This document shows positions 30,099-38,263 of a stretch of 47,874 bases of DNA, one piece after another. Under the pieces are notes generated by a model that saw only the letters and a list, made by a program, of their open reading frames with translations, was not told the DNA's origin and did no database searches. The stretch lies in the NCBI RefSeq assembly GCF_000423565.1, contig NZ_AUIF01000058.1:1-47874 (forward strand), written 5' to 3'. Source of the stretch: Runella zeae DSM 19591 (GTDB taxonomy: Bacteria; Bacteroidota; Bacteroidia; Cytophagales; Spirosomataceae). Numbering within the stretch: the first letter of the stretch is position 1; each line of letters opens with the position of its first letter. A program made the position numbers and the translations under genes.

Positions 30099-32246
30099 AT
30101 GTCGGGGCTGACGAGCAAAGAGAAAGAAGGATATGCTCAGGGGGTTGAGCTATTACTGATCATTGCCATACTTCTGTTAGTGTTTCATTTTTTGTGGTTT
30201 TGCCATGAGATTTTAGCTGAAAGTCTGCCCATTCGAGGCTTTATTTATACGTTTTTGACCAAGCTCCATCGACAATTTGGATTGTTTAACACGCCTATTC
30301 TGTCCAAAATTCTGACCTACTTTTTGATTTTTTTATATTCACTTGGCTCAAAAGGAAAGATTGACCCCAACGTGAAAAGGCAGAAAATAATGACTGATGC
30401 TGCAATGGGAACAGCTTTATTCATGGGTTCAATTTTTCTACTTTATCTAAAACCTACTTTTTCTCCTATTCTGATTGATACATTATATATTATCTTAACA
30501 TTGATAGGTACACTGTTTTTGGTCAAGTCAGGTCAATATCTTTCTCGTTTGCTTTTTGTTCAGCCTGAAAATGATATTTTCAATGAATCAAATGAGGAAT
30601 TTCCTCAAAATGAGGCGTTTGTATCTAACGAGTTTTCAATTCATTTTAAAACAACTTATCACTACCGTGGCAAATGGCGGGAAGGGTTGGTTAATATTGT
30701 AAACCCGTTCCGTTCCACAATGGTATTGGGAGTACCTGGGTCGGGTAAATCGTATGCAATTTTGATACCTGCGCTTTGGCAGTCTATATATAAAGGATAT
30801 ACTGCTTACGTTTATGACTTTAAGTTTCCTGACCTAACCGAAGAAGCCTATAATGCGTATTTGAAAATCTTACGGGAAAACAAATTTGCATGGGGTAAAA
30901 AAGCGAACGGTGAGCCAATTATCCCCAAATTTTACGTTATCAACTTTGATGATATTGAATATTCGCACCGTTGTAACCCACTGTTACCTGAATTGATGAC
31001 GGACGTGATGGATGCTTATGAGTCGGCGCAGACCATTATGTTGAACCTTAACCGCACTTGGGCGCAGAAGCAAGGTGAGTTTTTTCCCGAGTCAGCAATT
31101 AACTTTCTTACCTCAGTGATTTGGTATTTACGTACGGTCAGCATGAAATATCGGGAATTGTACGAGCAGGAAAAACAAAAGAATGAAGGCGAGCAAAGTC
31201 CTAAACTTTTAGAGGATTTTAAGCGATTAGGCCAAATCTGCACGTTTCCGCACACGCTCGAATTTACCAACCGTCGTTATGACGAAACGTTTCAGATAAT
31301 GGAGCAGTACCCTGAGGTCGAGATCTACGTCCGTCCGTTTATTGATGCCAAAGCAGGTGGTGCAATGGAGCAGTTGGAAGGACAGATTTCATCAGTACGC
31401 ATTCCCATGGCTCGACTTTCATCGCCGACATTGTATTGGGTAATGACGGGCAATGATTTTAGTTTAGACATTAATAATCCAGACGACCCCAAAATACTTT
31501 GCACAGGTAACAACCCCGAACGGATTAGTGTCTATGGCACGGCGTTTTCACTTTATACCTCTCGAATGATGAAGCTTGTGAACAAAAAAGGAAAGCTAAA
31601 ATCGGCTCTTTTTTGGGACGAGTTGCCGACCATGTTTATCAAGGGGATAGATATGCTCATTGCCACTGCCCGAAGCAATAAAGTAGCGACTTGGTTAGGA
31701 GTGCAAGACTTTGAGCAGTTGGTTCGAGATTATGGCGAGCGAGAAGCAAAGGTAATTATCAACATCATTGGCAATCTGTTCTCGGGAACGGTAGTCTTTG
31801 AAACCGCTGAGAAACTATCCCGTCGTTTTGGTAAGACCAATCAGGAAAAGGAATCAATCACATATTCTAAAAATGATACTACCATCAACGTTTCGACGCA
31901 GCAGGCTGACGTAATTCCTGCCTCTAAAATCTCAACTTTGAAGCAAGGTGAGTTTGTTGGGCAGTTTGTAGATAATTTTGGCGAGGAATTTGATTTGAAA
32001 ACGTTCAAAGCTTTTGTGAGTGTTGAAAAAGAGCAACTCAAAAAGACACAAAAACTGCCTAAAATCAATGATTTGGCAGTTATGGTTGAAAAAAAGTACA
32101 AGGTTGATTATCAAAAATTAACTGAGTCCGAGAAACATTCTTTTAGAAATAAGCTCTTACAAGAACATTACCACCGTGTGAAGCAAGATATTTCACTACT
32201 AATTGAGTACGAAATGGCAGAATACGGAGTTACCACCACTAAATAA
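30099..32246 (+). CDS. Type IV coupling protein (VirD4/TraG-like, YWFCY type)
   Basis: The 715-aa protein delivers the relaxase-DNA complex to the channel. Two pairs of membrane segments lie in the first 150 residues, with LWFCHEI near residue 33 matching the YWFCY region of Bacteroidota coupling proteins. Walker A is GVPGSGKS (211-218), and the Walker B-like ALFWDELPTMF is near 505, followed by ATARSNKVATWLGVQDFEQL. Start context is AT-rich, as is usual here. It is separate from the tra operon and close to the partition genes. Confidence 0.9.
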   Translation: MSGLTSKEKEGYAQGVELLLIIAILLLVFHFLWFCHEILAESLPIRGFIYTFLTKLHRQFGLFNTPILSKILTYFLIFLYSLGSKGKIDPNVKRQKIMTDAAMGTALFMGSIFLLYLKPTFSPILIDTLYIILTLIGTLFLVKSGQYLSRLLFVQPENDIFNESNEEFPQNEAFVSNEFSIHFKTTYHYRGKWREGLVNIVNPFRSTMVLGVPGSGKSYAILIPALWQSIYKGYTAYVYDFKFPDLTEEAYNAYLKILRENKFAWGKKANGEPIIPKFYVINFDDIEYSHRCNPLLPELMTDVMDAYESAQTIMLNLNRTWAQKQGEFFPESAINFLTSVIWYLRTVSMKYRELYEQEKQKNEGEQSPKLLEDFKRLGQICTFPHTLEFTNRRYDETFQIMEQYPEVEIYVRPFIDAKAGGAMEQLEGQISSVRIPMARLSSPTLYWVMTGNDFSLDINNPDDPKILCTGNNPERISVYGTAFSLYTSRMMKLVNKKGKLKSALFWDELPTMFIKGIDMLIATARSNKVATWLGVQDFEQLVRDYGEREAKVIINIIGNLFSGTVVFETAEKLSRRFGKTNQEKESITYSKNDTTINVSTQQADVIPASKISTLKQGEFVGQFVDNFGEEFDLKTFKAFVSVEKEQLKKTQKLPKINDLAVMVEKKYKVDYQKLTESEKHSFRNKLLQEHYHRVKQDISLLIEYEMAEYGVTTTK

Positions 32247-32305
32247 TCTAACCACCGCATCGGCGCTTCGACGCTTCGGCGGACCACTTTGAAAATTTGT
32301 AACCA

Positions 32306-32830
32306 ATGAACCCACGAGGAAGACCTAAGTTAGCAGCCGATGAGAAAGGTAGCTACAATCCTATTTTGGTAGGAGAAGATATACTGAAAACCTTGCAAAT
32401 ATCTTCGGAAAAGCCCGAAGAACAAGCCGAATTGCAAGCGAAATTATCAACTGTGAAAGAACACCCCGAAGCGAGTGAATACTACTGGAAGTTGGTATTT
32501 ACGTACTCGTTTTTTGTGTATAAGAACCGACGCATGACCGACGCTATTTTTGAACGGGCTGACACGAGTACGCTCGAAAACATCAAGAAAATGAATCTCA
32601 AACAATTAGCCGAAATAGTGGGTATTGAGTATCATAATTTTAAAAACATGTACTCAGGTCGTGGAAATGCCAAGAATTTATTGCAGTATCAGTCATTTTT
32701 GTACGAAAATGGAGTTAATTTCATTTCGTTACAATATACCGATACGCTCATCAATAAGGCGTATTCCTACTATCAACTCTTGCAAAGTGATAAATATACA
32801 AGCGAAGAATTGAAGGATTTGTTTTTCTGA
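32306..32830 (+). CDS. Hypothetical protein with AT-hook-like N-terminus
   Basis: The 174-aa protein starts with MNPRGRPKLAADEKG; RGRPK is an AT-hook-like motif or the usual lead-in to plasmid DNA-binding proteins. The rest is helical without a known domain (residues 95-130: KQLAEIVGIEYHNFKNMYSGRGNAKNL, possibly helix-turn-helix-like). It follows the coupling protein after 59 bp, a gap that contains two direct CGCTTCGA/CGCTTCGG repeats. DNA-binding role inferred. Confidence 0.6.
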   Translation: MNPRGRPKLAADEKGSYNPILVGEDILKTLQISSEKPEEQAELQAKLSTVKEHPEASEYYWKLVFTYSFFVYKNRRMTDAIFERADTSTLENIKKMNLKQLAEIVGIEYHNFKNMYSGRGNAKNLLQYQSFLYENGVNFISLQYTDTLINKAYSYYQLLQSDKYTSEELKDLFF

Positions 32831-32835
32831 TTTTC

Positions 32836-33849
32836 CTACTTGTTCATCTTGAAAGCGTAATTTAATCGTTGCAACCGAGATTCGTAACAAGCTAAGTACG
32901 TGGCTTTGGCGGCATCGCTCAACCAGGAATTTTGTGTCATGGCCCGTACTTTCTCGTAGTCTTTCTGAAAAAAAATCAATTGTTGACGTACCCGTTTTTC
33001 AGTAATACCGATACGAGAACCAAATATCAGGAAATCAGGGAAAGCGTAAAAAGCATTGGCGGTGTAGCTATCGGTTTCGTAATCATTACTAAAAAGTCCA
33101 TCTTTTAACGCCATATCCGAATCAGTGAGATGTAAACGGGTACAAATCAAGTCGTAAGCAGGACTCAATACAAAATCACCGTCAAGGGTTTCGATAATAG
33201 AGAAGTTTTTGAGGTGAGCATCGCCGTTCGAGAACAAATAATTGAACAAGACCAATTGAAAAAATTTCTCTGTTTCTACCCGATAAGCGGGCAAATGTTG
33301 TTTAATCAATAGAGCCATTTCTTCGTAGCTTCCTTCGTATTTATAATCCAGGCCTGCGGTTTGCTTGGTTCTTCCTGATAAGGAGGCAAAATCTTCTTGC
33401 CGCCATTTCGCGCCATCAGGACGAAAATCAAAGCGTTTAATGAGCAAAGCAGGTTCTTCGTCGGCAAAAAAAATCAAACCATTGACCGCCGTTGGAATAC
33501 CATACACTTGCTGGGCAATTTGCATAGTCAAGTGTTCATTAGCAGGAATTTCGTCAGCGTTGGGCAAATCGGGCGGAATGGGTTTTAGAATGTACTTCGT
33601 TTTCTCATTTGGTTCTGGTAGCCTCAATGTACTGCCATCGAGCACTAAGCCATATTTTTCCTGTACGCCCGAAATAGAAAGTTGTCGAAACGCTTGGCCA
33701 AAACCCTGAAAGGCGGTAGTTCTGATGTCTTGGTGTTTAAATGGTAAGATGTGCGAAACCCGCTTCCCGTCGAAAAGAAATTTTCGGGCTTTGGGGCTAT
33801 AAGTATCAAAGCCTGATTGCAGGGTAGAAGGGCAAAAGATTGTTTTCAT
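32836..33849 (-). CDS. HipT-like kinase toxin, set 2
   Basis: The 337-aa HipA-type kinase has QLSISGVQEK (Ser58, Ser60) as the SxS plus Gly loop, the form known from E. coli HipT where the two Ser residues are autophosphorylated. Also visible are YILK (Lys89), the catalytic NGDAHLKN (Asp210, Asn215) and metal site SPAYDL (Asp233). Compared with set 1 it has no N-terminal Cys cluster, so the two sets are clearly different lineages. It overlaps hipS by 4 bp (ATGA). Confidence 0.85.
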   Translation of the reverse strand: MKTIFCPSTLQSGFDTYSPKARKFLFDGKRVSHILPFKHQDIRTTAFQGFGQAFRQLSISGVQEKYGLVLDGSTLRLPEPNEKTKYILKPIPPDLPNADEIPANEHLTMQIAQQVYGIPTAVNGLIFFADEEPALLIKRFDFRPDGAKWRQEDFASLSGRTKQTAGLDYKYEGSYEEMALLIKQHLPAYRVETEKFFQLVLFNYLFSNGDAHLKNFSIIETLDGDFVLSPAYDLICTRLHLTDSDMALKDGLFSNDYETDSYTANAFYAFPDFLIFGSRIGITEKRVRQQLIFFQKDYEKVRAMTQNSWLSDAAKATYLACYESRLQRLNYAFKMNK

Positions 33850-34187
33850 GCTTCAAAAGGCAGGTTTTCAACTTGCTCTACCACTCGCACGGCTCCAACT
33901 GTATCTGTGTGGGCTATGGCCAGCAGCAGCCCAAAGTCGTCGTTTTCGTCAATTTTAAGCAATCGGCATTGCACGACCCGATTGTAGCCCTCCGATAGTA
34001 GTCCATAGAAAAAGGGAAATAAATAAGCCGACTTGAATTCTTGCTGAGAAATTGGCATGGTCAAACTCAACGCATGGGCGTTGGGGCGAGCCATGTAATG
34101 GTCGTCATATCGAAAAACTAAACCGTCGGCCGTTTCAGCGAGTGTTCCAACAGCTTCCGAGTTGAGATATACAAAGGCTTTTCTCAT
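33846..34187 (-). CDS. HipS-like antitoxin, set 2
   Basis: The 113-aa separate HipA N-terminal subdomain (RKAFVYLNSEAVGTLAETADGLVFRYDDHY, then HALSLTMPI and YLFPFFYGLLSEGYN) matches the set 1 protein in pattern (FPFF.GL..EG). It would neutralise the kinase encoded directly after it. It overlaps hipB by 4 bp. Confidence 0.8.
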   Translation of the reverse strand: MRKAFVYLNSEAVGTLAETADGLVFRYDDHYMARPNAHALSLTMPISQQEFKSAYLFPFFYGLLSEGYNRVVQCRLLKIDENDDFGLLLAIAHTDTVGAVRVVEQVENLPFEA

Positions 34188-34387
34188 GATTTAATAGTCA
34201 AAGTAAGTTCTAAACCCAGCACATCAACAATTTTAGTAAGGGTTTCAAACGATGGATTGCCTGTCCCGTTTTCAATGGCAATCAGAGTACGGAGCCCTAC
34301 CTCCGATAATTCGGCTAAGTCGTTTTGCCGAATATTAAGCCGTTGTCGTCGTTGCTTGATAGTTTCGCCTACTTGAACAAGGTTCAT
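34184..34387 (-). CDS. HipB-like XRE regulator, set 2
   Basis: The 67-aa helix-turn-helix protein (IKQRRQRLNIRQNDLAELSEVGLRTLIAIENGTGNPSFETLTKIVDVLG) begins at the ATG at 34387. The open frame reaches 34480, but the extension crosses the operator palindromes and is not coding. It should repress the HipBST set 2 operon. Confidence 0.82.
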   Translation of the reverse strand: MNLVQVGETIKQRRQRLNIRQNDLAELSEVGLRTLIAIENGTGNPSFETLTKIVDVLGLELTLTIKS

Positions 34388-34404
34388 AAATTTTGATTTG
34401 AATG

Positions 34405-34479
34405 TGCAATATAATGCCTTTTCGATGATATTGCAAGCAATTGTTATGGATTTTTTATTAAAAGGTGTAATATATTGCA
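34405..34479 (-). promoter_or_regulatory. Operator half-sites before HipBST set 2
   Basis: TGCAATAT (34405-34412) and ATATTGCA (34428-34435) form a perfect inverted repeat, and a second ATATTGCA lies at 34472-34479, 44 bp from the previous one. A minus-strand TATATTG overlaps the first arm as a likely -7, with TTG 20 nt upstream. This differs completely from the set 1 operators, so the sets should not cross-regulate. Confidence 0.55.
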
Positions 34480-34481
34480 TA

Positions 34482-35099
34482 TTATTGTTTATGCAAATAG
34501 CCTTCCAAAAACCTAATTCCGAGCGTCAAGTTTTCCGCAGGATTTACATAAATACTGTTTTTCTTGATGGCATAATGTAAGTGTTTCCCCGTAGAGTGGC
34601 CTGTATTCCCTAATATTCCAATCTTTTCGCCAATGTTTAAAAATTGATTTTTTTTCACCTTAATATCGGCCAGATGACCATAAATGGTCTGATATGAGTT
34701 GCCATGATTGACAATAACGAATAAACCAAGGGCGTTATCATAACCCACTTGCTCTACTAAACCTGTTGCTGTCGTTCGGATATATTGATAGTTTCCAGCA
34801 ATGTCAATTCCGCTGTGGTGCTGAAATTTTCCCTTTAATGGGTGTTTACGCCAGCCGAATCCCGAAGAAATTCGGTTTCCTTCCCAAAAACCGACAGGAG
34901 GGAGACAAGGAATGGTGAAAGCTACGACTGGATTTGTTTCAAAAAAACAAGGAAATAGACGGATAATCTCGACATGAGATAATCGTTGTAATTCGCTTAT
35001 TAGCGACCTTTCCGAGTGCAGAATACTATCTGAAGCAACTTGGGCGTTGATTATTATTGGAAATAAAAACAATATAATTTTCAATATATGTTTAATCAT
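34482..35099 (-). CDS. Exported M23-family peptidase
   Basis: The 205-aa secreted protein has a signal peptide (MIKHILKIILFLFPIIINAQ) and an M23/LytM domain with zinc motif HHSGID (His plus Asp) near residue 93 and HLHYAI near residue 170. It cuts peptidoglycan cross-links, a job that conjugation systems use to open the wall for the channel. It ends 2 bp outside the operator of HipBST set 2. Confidence 0.85.
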   Translation of the reverse strand: MIKHILKIILFLFPIIINAQVASDSILHSERSLISELQRLSHVEIIRLFPCFFETNPVVAFTIPCLPPVGFWEGNRISSGFGWRKHPLKGKFQHHSGIDIAGNYQYIRTTATGLVEQVGYDNALGLFVIVNHGNSYQTIYGHLADIKVKKNQFLNIGEKIGILGNTGHSTGKHLHYAIKKNSIYVNPAENLTLGIRFLEGYLHKQ

Positions 35100-35200
35100 A
35101 AAGGCAAAAATAAATAATTTGTTTTATTAAATTGACTTGACTTACTTTGTGATTGAAAAATAAGTTGAGCCATTTTTCAACTGCTAATCCATAAAAATTG

Positions 35201-35482
35201 ATGATGTTATCTCTTAATGACCTAACAAAAAGGTACGGGGCCGAACGAATCAACGTAGCTATTCAGCCGCTTTACATTGCTGAGGGTGAAGAACCGCTCG
35301 ACCCAAGTAAATATGTGATAAATGCTTCTATCAATGACCCTGAATTATGGGAATTACTGTCTAATGACGAGCAAAATCTACTCTATACAGCTCATTTGGA
35401 TACCCTTTTCGATACCAAAGACTTGTTAAACTCACTGTTCGATGTCAATGAACCCGAAGGTGGTTTTGAAATCCCCGACTAA
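35201..35482 (+). CDS. Small hypothetical protein, 93 aa
   Basis: This acidic soluble protein (about 25 Asp/Glu) has no known domain. The start is ATG 35201 or 35204. It is the first gene of the plus-strand primase/helicase operon, 20 bp before the primase-like gene. A small acidic regulator or DNA mimic is possible but not supported by motifs. Confidence 0.6.
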   Translation: MMLSLNDLTKRYGAERINVAIQPLYIAEGEEPLDPSKYVINASINDPELWELLSNDEQNLLYTAHLDTLFDTKDLLNSLFDVNEPEGGFEIPD

Positions 35483-35502
35483 CATCTAAGCCCGAAAAGA
35501 CC

Positions 35503-37818
35503 ATGCAAGATGTCAAAAACCGAGCTTCGAGAGAGCAATTAGCCATCCTTCGACATTTAAACAAAGAAGCTGTACGCTACATAGCATTTGGTGATTTTGC
35601 CTTAAATGGCATTGATAATACCCGTACGATTGGAAATGTTCAACTCTGGATTGAACCTACACCCGATAATGTTGAAAGGTGCAATAAGGCCATCAAAAAT
35701 ATGTACGGGGCAAGGAGTGTTACCCAATTGCCTCAGAGCGTCGTTACCAATCCAGAAGCCAAACGTACTTTAACGCTTGGTAGTGGCGAGGTTAGAGTTG
35801 CTGTTTACCCTGCAATCAGTGGTTTTCATCCTGCCGAGTTTAAAGAAGTGTATCAACGAAGCGAGAAGGGTCGAGCGTATTTGCCAAGCCAAACGGGAAA
35901 ATTAGATGGTTCTGTTGGGTACAAGCAGTTAAATATGAACGACTTGTATCATAATATTCAAGAATCGAAGTCAGTTCATAAGGCTTGGAATCTGGAAACC
36001 ATTGAGCGATTTGCGGCGAAAAATGATGTGACTTTAAGAAAGCCTGATGGTAGTGAAATTACGGAACGAGATAAAATAGCCATATCATCCCAAACCCAAC
36101 GAAAAGGCGGACGTATGACCCGAGATTTGAGCCAAATAAAGCAAGAGTTAGATTTAGAAATTGTACTACAACATTATGGTTATCAGTTGGATAAAAAGAA
36201 GTCTCGTCCCAACGATGCTTGGAGGCTGTACGAAACGGGAATTAAAGGTGACAAGCAACGCTTGGCAGTAGCAGCCGTAAAAGATTACGGGACGAAGTTT
36301 TTTGTGGACTTAAACGATCCGCAATTTAAAGGCGATATTTTTAAGTTCATGGAACGGATGGAACACGGAAACTATCGCCATATTTTTCAGACGATTGACT
36401 CAATCATGATGCAAGACGGATTTGCTGAAAAGAAGCGCATAGTTGAGCCAATGATTGAAGTCCCTGCCAATTATTTCTTGAAAGATACGCTCCTCCGAGA
36501 GCAGGATTTGTACAGCAAATATCAGATTGCCCCGTTGACTGATACCGAATATTTGGAAGGACGGGCTATTGAAAAACAGACACTTTTTGCCAAAGAATTT
36601 GAGGGACGAATCAAAAACGTGGCGTTTGACACGGGTGTGATTCGACACGTAAATACAGCCTTCCCTATGTACGCCCGTGATGGAAACATTGCATCAATGG
36701 ATATTCGGAATGAGGCTTATAAAGCATTTCCCGAAGGGGAACGAGGAGAGGCATTATGGCACTCAAATCGTTTTTTTGAGGCAAGAGAGGCTATGAAAGA
36801 TGAAAAAGGACAAGAAATTTTACAGGGGACTATTGGTACAATTTACCGTCAAGATGCTAAAAACGTAGTATTTTTATATGGAGACTTAGGCGAAGAAAAA
36901 CGTGCTGTTTTGTCTATTGAGCAAGCCAAAACGGGTTTTTATGAAGTCCCCGTTCAACGAATTGTCATTTCTGAATCGGCCATTGATGCGATTTCGTTAA
37001 AACAATTGAACCCCGAACAAGCTGATGAACGACGTTTTTACGTCGCTACGGGTGGGCAACCTGGCGGGAAACAAGTGGCTTTTTTGCAAGAAATCCTCAA
37101 TAGAAATCCGCAAGCGCAATTAGTGATTGCACAAGATGGTGATAATGCTGGGCTACGGTTTGCCGTGAATTACTTGGCCTTGGACCACCCCTCCGAAAAC
37201 CCTGAAATGAAGGTTAAACCCTACCTGACCTATTCATCACCTACTAATCAGCAAACAAAAAAAACGGATGAAAATACCGAGAACCAAGACTCCGTCGGAA
37301 CAAATCGGTTGAACTTGGAGCTTCGCTACCCCTTAGCGTTGGGAGCAAGAAAAGCGCAGGAACTAAACGAGGGCTTCATAAAAGATTTGGTCGAAGACAT
37401 GAATTTGTTTGTGAAACGATATAGCACGGATTTGAACGATAAAGAAAAGAAAATCAATGAGTTTCAACGAGAAACCATGTTGGATGAAAACATGAAATAC
37501 ATGATAACCCGTACTACGATTCACTTTCCGAATGATACTAAATTATTGACCAAGGCATTGAATCGTATTAGTGATGAAATCGAAAAACGGCAAGAACAAA
37601 AACTATTTCAAGTCGTGCGTCCAACTCGTCAGCAAAAAGATTTGAACGATGTGTTGAGAGAACGTAACGGTCAAGCCTTACCTCTTTCTCATAACCTTAA
37701 ATTGCCCGCACCGCCCGCAATTAAACCTTACCAAGAGATTCAAAAATCAAAACAGGAGGAAATGAAAAATTCTGAATCACAGGGGTTTGGGCAAGGGAAG
37801 AATAAAATTAGTTTTTGA
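35503..37818 (+). CDS. Toprim-domain primase-like protein
   Basis: The 771-aa protein has an N-terminal part (residues 1-200) of a type common in Bacteroidota mobile elements, a DUF3991-like middle (DLSQIKQELDLEIVLQHYGYQL; FKGDIFKFMERM), and a Toprim domain near 490-560 (VISESAIDAISL with the catalytic Glu, and IAQDGDNAGLRFA with the DxDxxG-type acidic pair). It may synthesise primers on the transferred strand, as DNA primases of conjugative elements do. No relaxase motif was seen. The gene partly overlaps the next open frame. Confidence 0.75.
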   Translation: MQDVKNRASREQLAILRHLNKEAVRYIAFGDFALNGIDNTRTIGNVQLWIEPTPDNVERCNKAIKNMYGARSVTQLPQSVVTNPEAKRTLTLGSGEVRVAVYPAISGFHPAEFKEVYQRSEKGRAYLPSQTGKLDGSVGYKQLNMNDLYHNIQESKSVHKAWNLETIERFAAKNDVTLRKPDGSEITERDKIAISSQTQRKGGRMTRDLSQIKQELDLEIVLQHYGYQLDKKKSRPNDAWRLYETGIKGDKQRLAVAAVKDYGTKFFVDLNDPQFKGDIFKFMERMEHGNYRHIFQTIDSIMMQDGFAEKKRIVEPMIEVPANYFLKDTLLREQDLYSKYQIAPLTDTEYLEGRAIEKQTLFAKEFEGRIKNVAFDTGVIRHVNTAFPMYARDGNIASMDIRNEAYKAFPEGERGEALWHSNRFFEAREAMKDEKGQEILQGTIGTIYRQDAKNVVFLYGDLGEEKRAVLSIEQAKTGFYEVPVQRIVISESAIDAISLKQLNPEQADERRFYVATGGQPGGKQVAFLQEILNRNPQAQLVIAQDGDNAGLRFAVNYLALDHPSENPEMKVKPYLTYSSPTNQQTKKTDENTENQDSVGTNRLNLELRYPLALGARKAQELNEGFIKDLVEDMNLFVKRYSTDLNDKEKKINEFQRETMLDENMKYMITRTTIHFPNDTKLLTKALNRISDEIEKRQEQKLFQVVRPTRQQKDLNDVLRERNGQALPLSHNLKLPAPPAIKPYQEIQKSKQEEMKNSESQGFGQGKNKISF

Positions 37819-37825
37819 TGCAACT

Positions 37826-38263
37826 ATGGAGCAGAATTACTTTACCCTATACTTACAGAGTTATTTGCAAAGCGATTTTCCTGATTTGCTGGCTCAACTC
37901 GCCCCAGAAGAAATAGAGAATCTTGTATTAGAGCGAGCAAATCAGGCTGCTTCTATTTTTGAAAAGGAACGATTAGCAGGTAAGGACATTTTACAATCCC
38001 AAGAGGTAGCCATTGCTGAACTCACCAATGGCCTATCTTTTTCGACCTATTCGTTTTTGAATCATTTGCTCGAAACCGAGTTTCTGCCTGATTATCAAAG
38101 ACTAATCGCATCAGAGAAACGGCAAACCTTTCTCATTGCTATTTGCCCATTGCTCGAAAAACTTGTACACAAGTACGAATCTGAATCGGGCGAGAATCAG
38201 CGACTCTGCTACCATTTAATTATCGGTCAACTTGAAAATTTGATTCAAGTTCATGGCGTTTAA
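37826..38263 (+). CDS. Hypothetical protein between primase and helicase genes
   Basis: The 145-aa soluble, helical, acidic protein ([50 protein letters not shown]) has no known domain. The ATG at 37826 lies 7 bp after the primase stop; the frame extension to 37787 is inside the primase gene. It overlaps the start of the methyltransferase/helicase gene by 11 bp, so it is translated together with it and may be its partner. Confidence 0.65.
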   Translation: MEQNYFTLYLQSYLQSDFPDLLAQLAPEEIENLVLERANQAASIFEKERLAGKDILQSQEVAIAELTNGLSFSTYSFLNHLLETEFLPDYQRLIASEKRQTFLIAICPLLEKLVHKYESESGENQRLCYHLIIGQLENLIQVHGV

